A stretch of 64,000 nt of DNA. Origin: a virus. Under the pieces are notes generated by a model. That model was not told the DNA's origin, ran no database searches, and worked only from the letters and a program-made list of their open reading frames with translations. A program made the position numbers and the translations under genes. Where the stretch lies: positions 59,383 through 123,382 of IMG/VR virus record IMGVR_UViG_3300045970_000591; one strand, written 5' to 3'. Positions within the stretch are counted from its first letter, which is position 1. Each line of letters opens with the position of its first letter. This document shows, in pieces, positions 8,407 through 18,403 of this stretch.

Positions 8407-9845
8407 TCGTAAACATCTATCGTGCCATCTGCTGTTTTTATAATATTATCGATGCGCCATTTTCCTGGGCCATACTCTCCATAGTATGTATAGGACCATA
8501 CCTTGTCTTTGAACATATATTGCACACCTGTGGTGTTATTTACCAGATATTGTGTGCCCGTAGAATTTCGTGAATCAAATATAACAACCCACTTTATTCC
8601 GTTATATTCTATAACATCATTTGGATATACTATCAACCCCACACCCCACGGACTTGTCGATACACCCGGTGGAATAGCAAGGCCATTAGTTGCAGCATTA
8701 GCAGATGTTATAAGATATCGCTGTCCTGCCACCGCTACAGGAAGGCCAGCACCCGGCATAACTTCAACAGGATCAATAATATCACTTATGGGTAAAATCG
8801 TTGTAGCAGGAAGTGAATCGACATCGGGTGTAAAAATAAGCACGTTTTTTCTATCTAAATCTTGTGTTATATCGCCTATAACGTCAGAATAGCTAATGTC
8901 TATGTTAGGGTCTATTTTTAGCCGGATTTTGGTTATATTAGTGCTTATTTGCCCGTATGCAGCAATGAGAGTCTGCCAGCTAAGTTCTGGTAAAACTGAT
9001 CCGTCTGCATTTATTAATGTAATCTCGTCCCTGTTATTATTTCTTTCTACACGTATTTTATAGTTGCCCTCTGTAGTAATAATCTGTGTAGGAACAGCAT
9101 TCATTGATGTTCTAAATGCATCGTAGTTCCCGTTCATACTTTCTTCAAGTCCGGTGATTTCTATATCACTAAACACATTTGTGACGATCTCAGCAACAAG
9201 CGTACTTCTTTTAACTTTTGCAGGAGGGTTTATCCATACAGGAACTTTAAATCTCCAACTCATTACATCACGTTCAATCTCTCCGCCTTGAGGAATAGAT
9301 CTATTTGTCCAGGTAGTATTATCCATCCATACTTCGAATATACTTGTCCAATCTAATAAGTTATTGTTTTGCTGTAGTTGAATAGATGGGTTAAAAATAG
9401 AATCTATTTGTTCTTTTATTTGAAACTTAGTTGTTGTGTTTGTTGTCCAGCAGTCTAACTTGAGTATCATTTCATACGGCACAGGCATGTATCTTTCTAC
9501 ATCATATCTTATGCCGGGTTGATTGGTGTATTGCCCTGTCATATGATCAACTGCTCTCTCCATAGTAGATACCTTTCCTACAAACTGAGAATCTTGCCTG
9601 CGGGTTGGATCCATATTTATTGCCTCTATATACGCACTAAACATAGGTGACGGCATTAGTGTATTTTCACTTACACCTTTGATGATTTGTGCAACCATAG
9701 ACGATGGATCGCCGTAAACTATAGGCACACGTTTGATTTCGTATGCACCATTTGCATCTGGTCCTGACTTATATTTTATATCAGAGAACATCCGTATAAA
9801 CTGTACCAGATAACGGCGGTACTGAGAATCATAGTGAAAATCCAT
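8403..9845 (-). CDS. Tail sheath stabiliser / tail completion protein, T4 gp15-like
   Basis: The product has 480 residues. The N-terminal pattern (YDSQYRRYLVQFIRMFSDIK, then EIKRVPIVYGDP near 37-50) parallels T4 gp15 (RRYATLMGDLFSNIQIKR...RVPITY), the protein that caps the tail and joins it to the neck. Residues 90-215 (YDVERYMPVPYEMILKLD, later MSWRFKVPVW) continue the resemblance. The protein is longer than T4 gp15 (272 residues), with an extra C-terminal part ending in a small beta-rich module. It follows the gp14-like gene as in T4. Confidence 0.65.
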   Translation of the reverse strand: MDFHYDSQYRRYLVQFIRMFSDIKYKSGPDANGAYEIKRVPIVYGDPSSMVAQIIKGVSENTLMPSPMFSAYIEAINMDPTRRQDSQFVGKVSTMERAVDHMTGQYTNQPGIRYDVERYMPVPYEMILKLDCWTTNTTTKFQIKEQIDSIFNPSIQLQQNNNLLDWTSIFEVWMDNTTWTNRSIPQGGEIERDVMSWRFKVPVWINPPAKVKRSTLVAEIVTNVFSDIEITGLEESMNGNYDAFRTSMNAVPTQIITTEGNYKIRVERNNNRDEITLINADGSVLPELSWQTLIAAYGQISTNITKIRLKIDPNIDISYSDVIGDITQDLDRKNVLIFTPDVDSLPATTILPISDIIDPVEVMPGAGLPVAVAGQRYLITSANAATNGLAIPPGVSTSPWGVGLIVYPNDVIEYNGIKWVVIFDSRNSTGTQYLVNNTTGVQYMFKDKVWSYTYYGEYGPGKWRIDNIIKTADGTIDVYE

Positions 9846-9849
9846 TGTA

Positions 9850-11064
9850 TTATCCTTTCTTTGCAGCTCTATCGTCTGCTATTTTAGCTCTTGCTGCTTC
9901 AGCGGCAGACACTTGTGTTTTTCTATCAGCGTATAGATCTACCTTCTGACGAACAACCTGCGACAGTGATTGTTTTTCGGGCATAACAGTGCCGTCTTGC
10001 AATATTGTATCTTTATTATTATCGATAAAAGAATCAAGTACTCTGTTGGTTGCAGTCCAGTGCTTCATAACATTTACTTCTATTAGTTTATATGTATTAC
10101 CTTGTTTTTGGAATAATCTCTCCGGTGTATAATCTAATCTTAAATAATAATCACCATCTTGCATAGTTAACGGAAATGATAACCCCGCACCCGCTAATGG
10201 TGCACCGTTGGGCGGCACACCATCACCGCTATAATAGTTACTACCTATCACGGGATATCCTTTATCATCTATGTATATGTAGAGATTAGCACTTTCGAAA
10301 AACTTAGGATCAAAAAATGCATTCTTTTCTGCTTCTGCAACTATGCCGTCTGTTATGCCGATTATTCTACAGAACAAATCTATTGAGTTTGTTATATTAG
10401 GATTTATACCTGTTCCTGGATTACCACTACTGTCAGCGGTATCTGTGAAACCGTCCGGCATAATGCCGATACCCTGTCCTATGCCGCCCGCAGTTTGTCC
10501 TGTTCCGGCCTGATCTATTATTTCTTTAAACTCCGGTCCTGCTGTCATAAGTTTCACCTTGGTTAGCCAAATATGTGGAAACCACTTTTGTCCATATCCC
10601 GCCGCAGCCCACATAGCATCCTGCACTACATAATATTTGTTTATCCCTACCGCGTTGTCGAATATAGGAACATCTCTCATGTTTGGAAACTCTAGCACAT
10701 CGCCCGGTATAAGTTTTCTACCTATCGCATCTATCATATCATTATAATGAAACTGCACTCGTATTGTATCTGAACTAAGAAATATACCAAACTGCGATAA
10801 ATCGTAGTTTATATCTTGTGGAGCATAATGCCCCCTCAACTCAATAACATCTGGGTTATATTTTCGTGCTGTATTTTCTAAGAATAATACATCTTGGATT
10901 GATGTAATGGTGGTATCAACATTACCGGTTGAGTCTATAGTCGGCCCTTCATATAGGTGTATAAGAATACCTGCTCCACCTATATTAAAGTTTTCTCCAA
11001 TCGCTCTATCTGTGAAGTTAAAATCTGCGCCCTTCGCCGCATTCCAGAGAGAAATTTTTGCCAT
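9850..11064 (-). CDS. Neck protein, T4 gp14-like
   Basis: The product has 404 residues. The segment VIELRGHYAPQDINYDLSQF near 75, followed by PGDVLEFPNMRDVPIFDNAV, resembles T4 gp14 (RGVECYYVPREY..., GDLIYFPMDNSLFEI). The C-terminus is a charged Ala-rich tail. It is first in the minus-strand operon, with gp15-like next, which matches T4 order. A late-type box lies 19 bases before its start. The similarity is moderate, so confidence is limited. Confidence 0.55.
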   Translation of the reverse strand: MAKISLWNAAKGADFNFTDRAIGENFNIGGAGILIHLYEGPTIDSTGNVDTTITSIQDVLFLENTARKYNPDVIELRGHYAPQDINYDLSQFGIFLSSDTIRVQFHYNDMIDAIGRKLIPGDVLEFPNMRDVPIFDNAVGINKYYVVQDAMWAAAGYGQKWFPHIWLTKVKLMTAGPEFKEIIDQAGTGQTAGGIGQGIGIMPDGFTDTADSSGNPGTGINPNITNSIDLFCRIIGITDGIVAEAEKNAFFDPKFFESANLYIYIDDKGYPVIGSNYYSGDGVPPNGAPLAGAGLSFPLTMQDGDYYLRLDYTPERLFQKQGNTYKLIEVNVMKHWTATNRVLDSFIDNNKDTILQDGTVMPEKQSLSQVVRQKVDLYADRKTQVSAAEAARAKIADDRAAKKG

Positions 11065-11083
11065 CTTGTGTCCTCATTTTAAC

Positions 11084-11090
11084 TATTTAT
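11084..11090 (-). promoter_or_regulatory. Late-type promoter box, minus strand
   Basis: On the minus strand this reads ATAAATA, 19 bases before the start of the gp14-like gene. It forms a divergent pair with the box at 11125. Confidence 0.55.
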
Positions 11091-11124
11091 CATAAAACTA
11101 ATATGAAAGAAAATGTCATCTATG

Positions 11125-11131
11125 ATAAATA
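11125..11131 (+). promoter_or_regulatory. Late-type promoter box ATAAATA
   Basis: GATAAATA lies 24 bases before ATG 11156, followed by a GAGGAA ribosome site. Confidence 0.55.
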
Positions 11132-11155
11132 TAGGTGTATTGAGGAATAATAAAA

Positions 11156-13315
11156 ATGTCACAAAAATATCCGCGAGTTGCCCCTGGTGTAACAATAATA
11201 ATGGATGAGGCATCAAATGGTGTATCATCAAGGCTGACCGCAGATCCGCTGCTAACTTTACCAGCAGATCCGGGCGTAAGTGGTTACAGCGGATTTAGTG
11301 GTTATAGTGGCGCCGATGGGATAACGGGTATAAGTGGTTATAGTGGCACAAATGGCACCAACGGTACAATAGGTGTAGATGGTGTGAGTGGCTATAGTGG
11401 TGTAAGTGGATATAGTGGCCTGCAAGGTTTGCAAGGCATAAGTGGGTATAGTGGATGGTCAGGCGCAAATGGTGCTGGGTCGGTTATGTCTGTAGGTATA
11501 AGTGGCTATAGTGGTATCACTGCAGGTAATACTCCTATAACAACTTCAGGCATAATGACGGTTACATTAGATAATACCGCTGTTACTCCGGGATCATACA
11601 CAAATACTAATCTCACAGTTGATGCACAAGGTAGAATAACTGCTGCTGCAGACGGAACAGGTGGTGGTATAGGATTAGATGCATATAACAGTTTAGGTAT
11701 AGGCAGCGTCGGCACTTTAGCAACCTCAACCGGGTTGAATAATCTTGCTATCGGCATTGCCACGTTATGTAACAACACCACCGGCTGTAATAATACAGCA
11801 ATAGGCTATGGTGCTCTTTGCACAAACATTACAGGAAAAGATAACCTCGCCCAAGGTTATCAAGCACTATATGCTAATACATACGGTAACGATAATGCTG
11901 CTATAGGTCATCGTGCGCTTTATTGCAACACAACAGGCATTAATAACACTGCAATCGGTAACAGAGCGCTTTATGGGAATTTCACAGGTATCAATAATAT
12001 TGCCATAGGTGCAGATTCGCTGGTTTTATCCGCACCAGAATCGGGTTGCGCAACAGTAAATAATAATATAGCACAAGGTTACAGTAGTTTACGCAATCTC
12101 ACCTCAGGTTCAAATAACATAGCGATAGGCCAGTGCGCAGGTGCAAGTGTATCGTACGGATCTGATAATACCATATTAGGCTCGTTGATAGCAGGAAACT
12201 GTGTTTGCACTGTGTTGATTGGCGCCGGAACATGCGAGCGTATCAAGGTTGATAATACAGGCCTGTATATAAATGGCACAGCTTTTACTGGTGGTGCACC
12301 ATCACTGACTGCCACGTATAACAACTTAGGAATCGGTACAGGTGCCCTTGCCAATCCGGCGATATATGGCCGCAATAACTTTGCCGTGGGTATTGGCGCG
12401 CTCTGCAAAGATACAGGTGGTAACCATAACTTCGCCCAAGGATATCATGCACTACAAAACAATCTCTATGCGAGTAATAACTTCGCCCAAGGCTACAATG
12501 CGCTAGGCAGCAACACATATGGTAGCCATAACTTCGCCCAAGGCTATCGCGCACTATGTAAAAACATTAACGGTAGTAGTAATATAGCAATGGGATTCAA
12601 TGCACTCACGAGCAACACCGCCGCCTGTAATAACACCGCGATAGGAGCATATGCACTCTTTACTAATACCACCGGTAGTAATAACATTGCAATAGGATCT
12701 AATGTACTCCGGAGTAATATTGCCGGTATTAATAACATCGCCATGGGAGATCATGCGCTTTACGGTAATACTACTGGCAATAATAATATTGCTCAAGGAT
12801 ATCAGGCGCTCTTCAGCAATACTACCGGTACCGATAATATAGGAATTGGTTGCTGTGCCGGATACAGTAATATAGGGGGGTCCAATAATACGTTCCTAGG
12901 ATACAATGCCCAAGGGAGCACCTCTACTTCTTCTAACACCATAACACTAGGCAATGCATCAATCGCGACCATTCGTGCTCAAGTAACAACTATTACAGCA
13001 CTATCTGACGCACGTGATAAAACTGACATTGTCGATATTCCACTCGGCCTCGATTTTATCAATCAGATACGCCCAGTGAAGTTTACATGGAATATGCGTG
13101 ATGGAAGTAAAGTAGGTCAAGGCTATGCTGGTTTCATTGCACAAGAACTAAAACAAGTAATGGATTATCATCAAGTCAAAGATTGGTTGGATCTCGTTCT
13201 TGAAGATAATCCCGATCGATACGAAGCCGCACCGGGTAAACTACTGCCTATCATTGTTAAAGCGATCCAGGAACTAAATGCCAAGTTTGAAGCATATAAA
13301 CTAACGCACCCATAA
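11156..13315 (+). CDS. Tail-fibre protein: collagen-like + YadA-type head repeats + S74 chaperone tail
   Basis: The product has 719 residues. Gly-Tyr-Ser-Gly repeats occupy about 42-120. From about 180 to 600 there are two blocks of 14-16 residue repeats (NNTAIGxxALxxNTTG / NNFAQGYxAL), the left-handed beta-roll seen in YadA/Hep_Hag heads. The end carries an intramolecular chaperone (peptidase S74) domain starting at ALSDARDKTDI with the conserved Ser-Asp. In this family the domain trimerises the fibre and then cleaves itself off before that Ser. The tail is almost identical to those at 25464-27494 and 32177-34237. Confidence 0.8.
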   Translation: MSQKYPRVAPGVTIIMDEASNGVSSRLTADPLLTLPADPGVSGYSGFSGYSGADGITGISGYSGTNGTNGTIGVDGVSGYSGVSGYSGLQGLQGISGYSGWSGANGAGSVMSVGISGYSGITAGNTPITTSGIMTVTLDNTAVTPGSYTNTNLTVDAQGRITAAADGTGGGIGLDAYNSLGIGSVGTLATSTGLNNLAIGIATLCNNTTGCNNTAIGYGALCTNITGKDNLAQGYQALYANTYGNDNAAIGHRALYCNTTGINNTAIGNRALYGNFTGINNIAIGADSLVLSAPESGCATVNNNIAQGYSSLRNLTSGSNNIAIGQCAGASVSYGSDNTILGSLIAGNCVCTVLIGAGTCERIKVDNTGLYINGTAFTGGAPSLTATYNNLGIGTGALANPAIYGRNNFAVGIGALCKDTGGNHNFAQGYHALQNNLYASNNFAQGYNALGSNTYGSHNFAQGYRALCKNINGSSNIAMGFNALTSNTAACNNTAIGAYALFTNTTGSNNIAIGSNVLRSNIAGINNIAMGDHALYGNTTGNNNIAQGYQALFSNTTGTDNIGIGCCAGYSNIGGSNNTFLGYNAQGSTSTSSNTITLGNASIATIRAQVTTITALSDARDKTDIVDIPLGLDFINQIRPVKFTWNMRDGSKVGQGYAGFIAQELKQVMDYHQVKDWLDLVLEDNPDRYEAAPGKLLPIIVKAIQELNAKFEAYKLTHP

Positions 13316-13348
13316 TCAATAATAGTATCTGCAATACCTGTTCCTAAG

Positions 13349-13354
13349 TAAATA
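13349..13354 (+). promoter_or_regulatory. Late-type promoter box variant GTAAATA
   Basis: TAAATA lies 18 bases before ATG 13373; aagggac forms the ribosome site. Confidence 0.4.
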
Positions 13355-13372
13355 CTACTTTAAGGGACAAGT

Positions 13373-14224
13373 ATGACTAAGATTTTAATAATGGGCCTCC
13401 CCGGCTCCGGAAAAACATTTCTCGCCCAAGCACTAAAACATTATCTGATAGAGAACGGCACTGCAAATAACATGTCGTTACCTAACGCGATGCTTACTGA
13501 TTTACAGTTTGGTGATTATAAAATATCTGTAGATTGGTTCAACGCCGACGAAATAAGAAAACGATTCAATGACTGGGATTTTAGTCACGATGGTAGAATC
13601 CGCCAATCATTAAGAATGGCAGAGTTTGCATTAAAGTCTGCTGGTGATTTTGTTATCGCTGACTTTGTTGCACCACTTGTAGAGATGCGTAACAACTTCA
13701 AAGCAGATTGGACTATTTGGATGGACACTATTGACCAAGGCCGCTTCGCTGATACAAACAAGGCATTTATTCCTCCGGAACAGTATGATTTCCGTATAAC
13801 TGAAAAGGATGCAGAGAAATGGGCAGAGTTTGTAGGTTCGCATATTTTAGAAAATCGTCGCCGACCTGTCTTTGATTGGAAGAAAGAGACAGTGCAGATG
13901 TTAGGCCGTTGGCAACCTTTTCACGAAGGTCATCGCGCCCTGTTTGATAGACTTATTCAGAAAACTGGACAAGTTGTTATTCAAATAAGAGATTGTCAGG
14001 GCTGGCAAGGATCTAATCCGTTCGCTATTAAACAAGTAGAAGGATTTATCCGTCGCGATTTAGATCCTTTATATCAGGGGCAATATGAGATTCAGGTGGT
14101 GCCTAATATTGTGCATATCGGCTGGGGTAGAGGTGTAGGATATACAATGGCAGAGGAATCTTTTGTTGATAGTATAACTGATATTTCGGCCACTAAAATC
14201 CGTAAAGAACTGGGGTTAAAATAA
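13373..14224 (+). CDS. P-loop kinase / nucleotidyltransferase fusion
   Basis: The product has 283 residues. The N-terminal half carries a Walker A (GLPGSGKT, residues 8-15) and DWFNADEIRKRFNDWDFS, resembling adenylylsulfate kinases. The C-terminal half has the nucleotidyltransferase HxGH motif (GRWQPFHEGHRALFDRL, near 180) and an ISATKIRKEL signature near the end, as in NMN/cytidylyl/sulfate adenylyltransferases. The architecture recalls PAPS synthetase (adenylyl transfer plus APS kinase), but the transferase motif is closer to NMNAT-type GRFQPFHxGH. PAPS supply for the sulfotransferase-like genes in this window is an attractive inference. Confidence 0.65.
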   Translation: MTKILIMGLPGSGKTFLAQALKHYLIENGTANNMSLPNAMLTDLQFGDYKISVDWFNADEIRKRFNDWDFSHDGRIRQSLRMAEFALKSAGDFVIADFVAPLVEMRNNFKADWTIWMDTIDQGRFADTNKAFIPPEQYDFRITEKDAEKWAEFVGSHILENRRRPVFDWKKETVQMLGRWQPFHEGHRALFDRLIQKTGQVVIQIRDCQGWQGSNPFAIKQVEGFIRRDLDPLYQGQYEIQVVPNIVHIGWGRGVGYTMAEESFVDSITDISATKIRKELGLK

Positions 14225-14242
14225 CATAGTGCTATTTTAGTG

Positions 14243-14249
14243 ATAAATA
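14243..14249 (+). promoter_or_regulatory. Late-type promoter box ATAAATA
   Basis: TGATAAATAC lies 19 bases before ATG 14269, with aaggaa as the ribosome site. Confidence 0.55.
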
Positions 14250-14268
14250 CTATAATAAGGAACCTATT

Positions 14269-15216
14269 ATGAAAACAAAAACACCTGTAGAAAAATCCGC
14301 AAAGATACCTAAGCCAGCAACTGTAGCACCAAGAATCATACCGTTATCGGACTTACAACCATCGCCACCGGATATACGAGATCATATAGCAGCATTACCT
14401 CGTGTAACCTTGCCTACATCTGTTGATCTTAAGCCATTAGTGAATGAAGTAGAAAATCAAAGCATATTCAACTCTTGCACTGCTAACGCAGGTTGTTCCG
14501 CATTAGAACTTATGTATCACGGAAATAATACCATAGTTGATTTGAGTAGATTCTATCTATATTACTACACACGTCAACTAAGCGGTATTACAGGTGACAA
14601 AGGTGCGTATGCAAGAGATATCGGCAAAGCACTTAAGGCGTATGGTGTGTGTACTGAAAATAACTGGGCATATGTTCAGGAGAACCTAGATAAGGCGCCC
14701 ACGCCGGCAGTAATCCAAGAAGCAAACAAGTTTAAGATTTTATCTTATGAACAGCTTGTTGGTGACAAGTTACTTGAGATTAAGAATGCAGTTGCTCAGG
14801 GTGTTCCTGTATTGCTTACAATGGCAGTGCATAATGGTTTCTATGGTTTAACAGGCAACTGGAAAACACATTCGTGGGATTATACTGATAACTCTAAAAA
14901 TCCAGTAGTAGGTTGGCACGAAGTATTGATTATTGGGTACGACGATGCAGCTCAAAGATTGTTGGTAGAAAATTCTTGGGGACCTGAGTGGGGAGATGGT
15001 GGCTTCTTTGGCATATCTTATGGTATGTTGACATCAGCAGCAATCGGTGAACTGTGGGTTTTATCACCTAACTATTCATTGGGTAACGATGTTATTCCGG
15101 ATCCATTACCGGATCCATTACCTACTCCACCTACTAATAAATCGTGGATAGTTATTGCATTGATTGCACTTGCTATTATTATTTTCACAACTACAGGTAT
15201 GTTTCCGACTCCATAG
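14269..15216 (+). CDS. Papain-like (C1) cysteine protease with C-terminal membrane anchor
   Basis: The product has 315 residues. The oxyanion Gln and catalytic Cys sit in ENQSIFNSCTANAGCSALEL (near 64-83), the His in GWHEVLIIGYDD (near 225) and the Asn in VENSWGPEWGDGGFF (near 240). After a Pro-rich linker (DPLPDPLPTPP), a hydrophobic helix (IVIALIALAIIIF) near 292-305 would anchor it in a membrane. The mature C1 fold looks complete but there is no classical propeptide. A paralogue lies at 53956-54714 without the anchor. It could process virion proteins or act at the host envelope. Confidence 0.75.
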   Translation: MKTKTPVEKSAKIPKPATVAPRIIPLSDLQPSPPDIRDHIAALPRVTLPTSVDLKPLVNEVENQSIFNSCTANAGCSALELMYHGNNTIVDLSRFYLYYYTRQLSGITGDKGAYARDIGKALKAYGVCTENNWAYVQENLDKAPTPAVIQEANKFKILSYEQLVGDKLLEIKNAVAQGVPVLLTMAVHNGFYGLTGNWKTHSWDYTDNSKNPVVGWHEVLIIGYDDAAQRLLVENSWGPEWGDGGFFGISYGMLTSAAIGELWVLSPNYSLGNDVIPDPLPDPLPTPPTNKSWIVIALIALAIIIFTTTGMFPTP

Positions 15217-15233
15217 GGTTTTATTATCTATTG

Positions 15234-15240
15234 ATAAATA
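15234..15240 (+). promoter_or_regulatory. Late-type promoter box ATAAATA
   Basis: TTGATAAATAG lies 64 bases before ATG 15305 and is followed by the structured leader at 15259-15292. Confidence 0.55.
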
Positions 15241-15258
15241 GTAATAGAATTCTAATGA

Positions 15259-15292
15259 CTATTACATAATGTAATAGACGAGTTTCGACTCG
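15259..15292 (+). promoter_or_regulatory. Structured 5' leader with UUCG hairpin
   Basis: Two adjacent hairpins lie between the promoter box and the start of the 1032-residue fibre gene: CTATTAC/GTAATAG, and CGAGT-TTCG-ACTCG with a stable UUCG tetraloop. An AAGGG ribosome site follows directly. The arrangement suggests mRNA 5' stabilisation or start-site presentation, as with stabilising leaders of abundant phage messages. Confidence 0.5.
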
Positions 15293-15304
15293 AACAAGGG
15301 AACT

Positions 15305-18300
15305 ATGTCAGTTACAATCAATGCTAAAGGTACCAGTGTACCCTATTTTACTATAGGTAAAGGCGGCGCCACGATATATCAAGGCGTTGCAGATCCCTCC
15401 CTTTCATACACAATCAACACAGGCGATTATTGGCTTGATACTGTCACCTTGGCTCAAAAAGTGTGGAATGGTTCTGCTTGGGTTATGCCTCTTGGAACAA
15501 GTGGCTATAGCGGTGTAAGTGGCTACAGTGGTTTCAGTGGTGTAAGTGGCTACAGTGGTTTCAGTGGTGTAAGTGGAACAAGTGGCTACAGTGGTTTTAG
15601 TGGTTTCAGTGGCGTAAGTGGAACAAGTGGCGTAAGTGGCTATAGTGGTTTCAGTGGAACATCTGGTGTAAGTGGCTACAGTGGATTTAGTGGAACATCT
15701 GGCTATAGTGGTTTCAGTGGTTTCAGTGGGTTCAGTGGTGTAAGTGGCTACAGTGGAACATCTGGCTACAGTGGAAAGTCAGGGTATAGTGGGTTCAGTG
15801 GAACAAGTGGCTACAGTGGCTTTAGTGGTGTAAGTGGCTACAGCGGTTATAGTGGTGCAGGATCAGTATTAGGCGCCGATATTCAACGCTGCGGTTTCTT
15901 AAATCAGACAGAGACTACAATCGCATTTGACGGTACCAATACATTTACGTTAGGTGATGCAGGCGCCGGGTGGTCGTATTATCTCAACGGGTTAAAATAT
16001 ACAATATCCGGTAGCAAAACAATAACACTAACTGGTGCACCTCCCGCTGCAAAAGCAGTTTATTTTATTAGTATTTCAAATAACACAACAGGTACATTAA
16101 GTGTTTCGACTACCGCCTGGGATTTAACTGACCCACTTACTATACCTGTCGTAACCGTAAACTGGGATAGCACCCTTACGCCTACGTACTGGTTAGCAGA
16201 TGAGCGCCACTCGACAAAGATTGACCGTAGAATGCATTACTATTTGCATACTACTCACGGAACCCAAGTAAGAACATACGGTGGCGTAGCAGGATATACC
16301 GTAGCACCCGCTGTCCCTGCAAATATAGATAATACTTTTTCTATCGGTGCAACCATATTAGAAGATGAAGATATTATTTTAAGTCTTGCAGCATTAACAG
16401 ATCCGGGCGGCGTCACTACTGATTATGTAAACCTATACAGGACTGCTGCAACAACATATGCTTGGGCTGCATCTGCACTACCATATCCTTCATCTGCAAC
16501 ATATATTCAATATGATAATGCCGGCACACTAACAACAGGTATCAATAATAGATGGTATAACTCGTATCTATTATTTACGGATTACAGCGGCGCTGGCCGA
16601 TTTGTTATGATACCGGGTCGCGCACAGTTTACATCGTTAGCAAACGCTCAGTTAGAAGATCCATCACAGTTTGATTGGACAGGGTTAGGCATTGCCGAGT
16701 TTGTTATAGCATATCAGTTTACATGGAATAGTGGTGCGGCATATACAACAACCGGTAAAGTTAGATTAGCAGCAATACCGGTCAAGGTTAATATAGCAAC
16801 ATTAGCAGCAACTACAATAACATCGGCTGCACATAATAGCTTAACAGGGTTACAAGGCGGCATACCGACAGAATATTTCCACTTAACCGCTGCCGAATAT
16901 GCAGCACTTCAACTAACTGGTGGATCGGGGTTTAGCGGGTATAGTGGGATAAGTGGTTATAGCGGAGTGTCAGGATACAGCGGGGTCGGCACATCTGGTG
17001 TAAGTGGCTACAGTGGAACAAGTGGCACATCTGGCTACAGTGGAACATCTGGTGTAAGTGGCTACAGTGGTTTCAGTGGAACATCTGGTGTAAGTGGCTA
17101 CAGTGGTTTCAGTGGAACATCTGGTGTAAGTGGCTACAGTGGATTTAGTGGAACAAGTGGCACATCTGGCTACAGTGGAACATCTGGTGTAAGTGGCTAC
17201 AGTGGAACATCTGGTGTAAGTGGCTACAGTGGTTTCAGTGGAACATCTGGTGTAAGTGGCTACAGTGGATTTAGTGGAACAAGTGGCTATAGCGGGTTCA
17301 GCGGCGTTTCTGGCTATAGCGGGTTCAGTGGGTTTAGTGGCACAAGCGGGTTCAGCGGCGTTTCTGGCTATAGCGGGTTCAGTGGGTTTAGTGGAACATC
17401 TGGCTATAGCGGTTTCAGTGGAACAAGTGGCTACAGCGGTAAATCAGGTTTCAGTGGCTATAGTGGTACACCTCTATCTTGGGTTGAGATAACAAGTAAT
17501 ACAACTGCGGTGAGTTTAGTACAGTATATATGCGATACAACTGCTGCACCATTCACCCTAACATTACCGCTATCTCCTACTACGGGCAATATGGTAACTG
17601 TAATGGACGGTGGTTCTTTTGCAGTCAATAATCTAACGGTAGCAAGAAACGGAAGCACTATAGAAGGCCTTGCTGAAGATTTTGTTATTAATATATCTTC
17701 GGTGATAGTTTATTTTGTATATGATGGCGTCACCTGGCAAATGGCTGCAACAGTCGGCCCAGCAGGAACAAGCGGATATAGCGGATACGGTGGCGTAGAT
17801 GGTACAAGTGGGTTCAGTGGATCAAACGGTACCATAGGTGTAGATGGAACAAGCGGCTATAGTGGGTTCAGTGGTTACAGTGGAACATCTGGTTATAGCG
17901 GAACATCTGGTTATAGCGGCTCACCTGGCCCGTCAAATATAATAAATGCTACAGATGATGTCGCCACAACATTATTATACCCGGTTATGGTTGCCGCAGC
18001 AGGCTCACCACAAACTGCTAAAGTATCTACTCCAAAAATATCATTTGACGCATCGACTGGTGTATTTTCCGCTGTTTCGAAATCTTTCTTGATAGATCAT
18101 CCTACCAAACCTGGTATGCAGCTACGATATGGTTGTTTAGAAGGCGAAGAATATGGCGTATATTTGCGCGGAAGATTAACTGATTGTAATGAGATTATGT
18201 TGCCGGAATACTGGACAAAACTAATAGATCCCCAATCTATAACAGTGCAACTAACGCAGATAGGCATTAGTAAACAAGATTTATATGTTGATTCAATAGA

Positions 18301-18403
18301 ACACAATATAGTTAAGATAGGTGGCACAAACATAAACTGTTTCTATGTTATATTTGCCGAAAGAAGTGATATACCCAAAATAATAGTAGAGGATAGTAAA
18401 TGA
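15305..18403 (+). CDS. Large collagen-like tail-fibre protein
   Basis: The product has 1032 residues. Collagen-like GYSGFSGxSG repeats occur at about 65-190, 545-720 and 825-880. Residues 190-540 form the globular module (DIQRCGFLNQTETTIAF...) shared with the gene at 2841. A short domain near 725-820 (ITLPLSPTTGNMVTVMDGG type) resembles the module in 19815-20180 and 23377-25467. The C-terminal 140 residues are globular and unrecognised. The start has an AAGGG ribosome site behind the structured leader. The stop overlaps the next start by ATGA. Confidence 0.75.
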   Translation: MSVTINAKGTSVPYFTIGKGGATIYQGVADPSLSYTINTGDYWLDTVTLAQKVWNGSAWVMPLGTSGYSGVSGYSGFSGVSGYSGFSGVSGTSGYSGFSGFSGVSGTSGVSGYSGFSGTSGVSGYSGFSGTSGYSGFSGFSGFSGVSGYSGTSGYSGKSGYSGFSGTSGYSGFSGVSGYSGYSGAGSVLGADIQRCGFLNQTETTIAFDGTNTFTLGDAGAGWSYYLNGLKYTISGSKTITLTGAPPAAKAVYFISISNNTTGTLSVSTTAWDLTDPLTIPVVTVNWDSTLTPTYWLADERHSTKIDRRMHYYLHTTHGTQVRTYGGVAGYTVAPAVPANIDNTFSIGATILEDEDIILSLAALTDPGGVTTDYVNLYRTAATTYAWAASALPYPSSATYIQYDNAGTLTTGINNRWYNSYLLFTDYSGAGRFVMIPGRAQFTSLANAQLEDPSQFDWTGLGIAEFVIAYQFTWNSGAAYTTTGKVRLAAIPVKVNIATLAATTITSAAHNSLTGLQGGIPTEYFHLTAAEYAALQLTGGSGFSGYSGISGYSGVSGYSGVGTSGVSGYSGTSGTSGYSGTSGVSGYSGFSGTSGVSGYSGFSGTSGVSGYSGFSGTSGTSGYSGTSGVSGYSGTSGVSGYSGFSGTSGVSGYSGFSGTSGYSGFSGVSGYSGFSGFSGTSGFSGVSGYSGFSGFSGTSGYSGFSGTSGYSGKSGFSGYSGTPLSWVEITSNTTAVSLVQYICDTTAAPFTLTLPLSPTTGNMVTVMDGGSFAVNNLTVARNGSTIEGLAEDFVINISSVIVYFVYDGVTWQMAATVGPAGTSGYSGYGGVDGTSGFSGSNGTIGVDGTSGYSGFSGYSGTSGYSGTSGYSGSPGPSNIINATDDVATTLLYPVMVAAAGSPQTAKVSTPKISFDASTGVFSAVSKSFLIDHPTKPGMQLRYGCLEGEEYGVYLRGRLTDCNEIMLPEYWTKLIDPQSITVQLTQIGISKQDLYVDSIEHNIVKIGGTNINCFYVIFAERSDIPKIIVEDSK

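Noticed and set aside
15480-17470. Short regular DNA repeats that might look like a CRISPR array
   Set aside because: They are in-frame codons for Gly-Tyr-Ser-Gly collagen-like repeats with no constant repeat-spacer structure and no cas genes.
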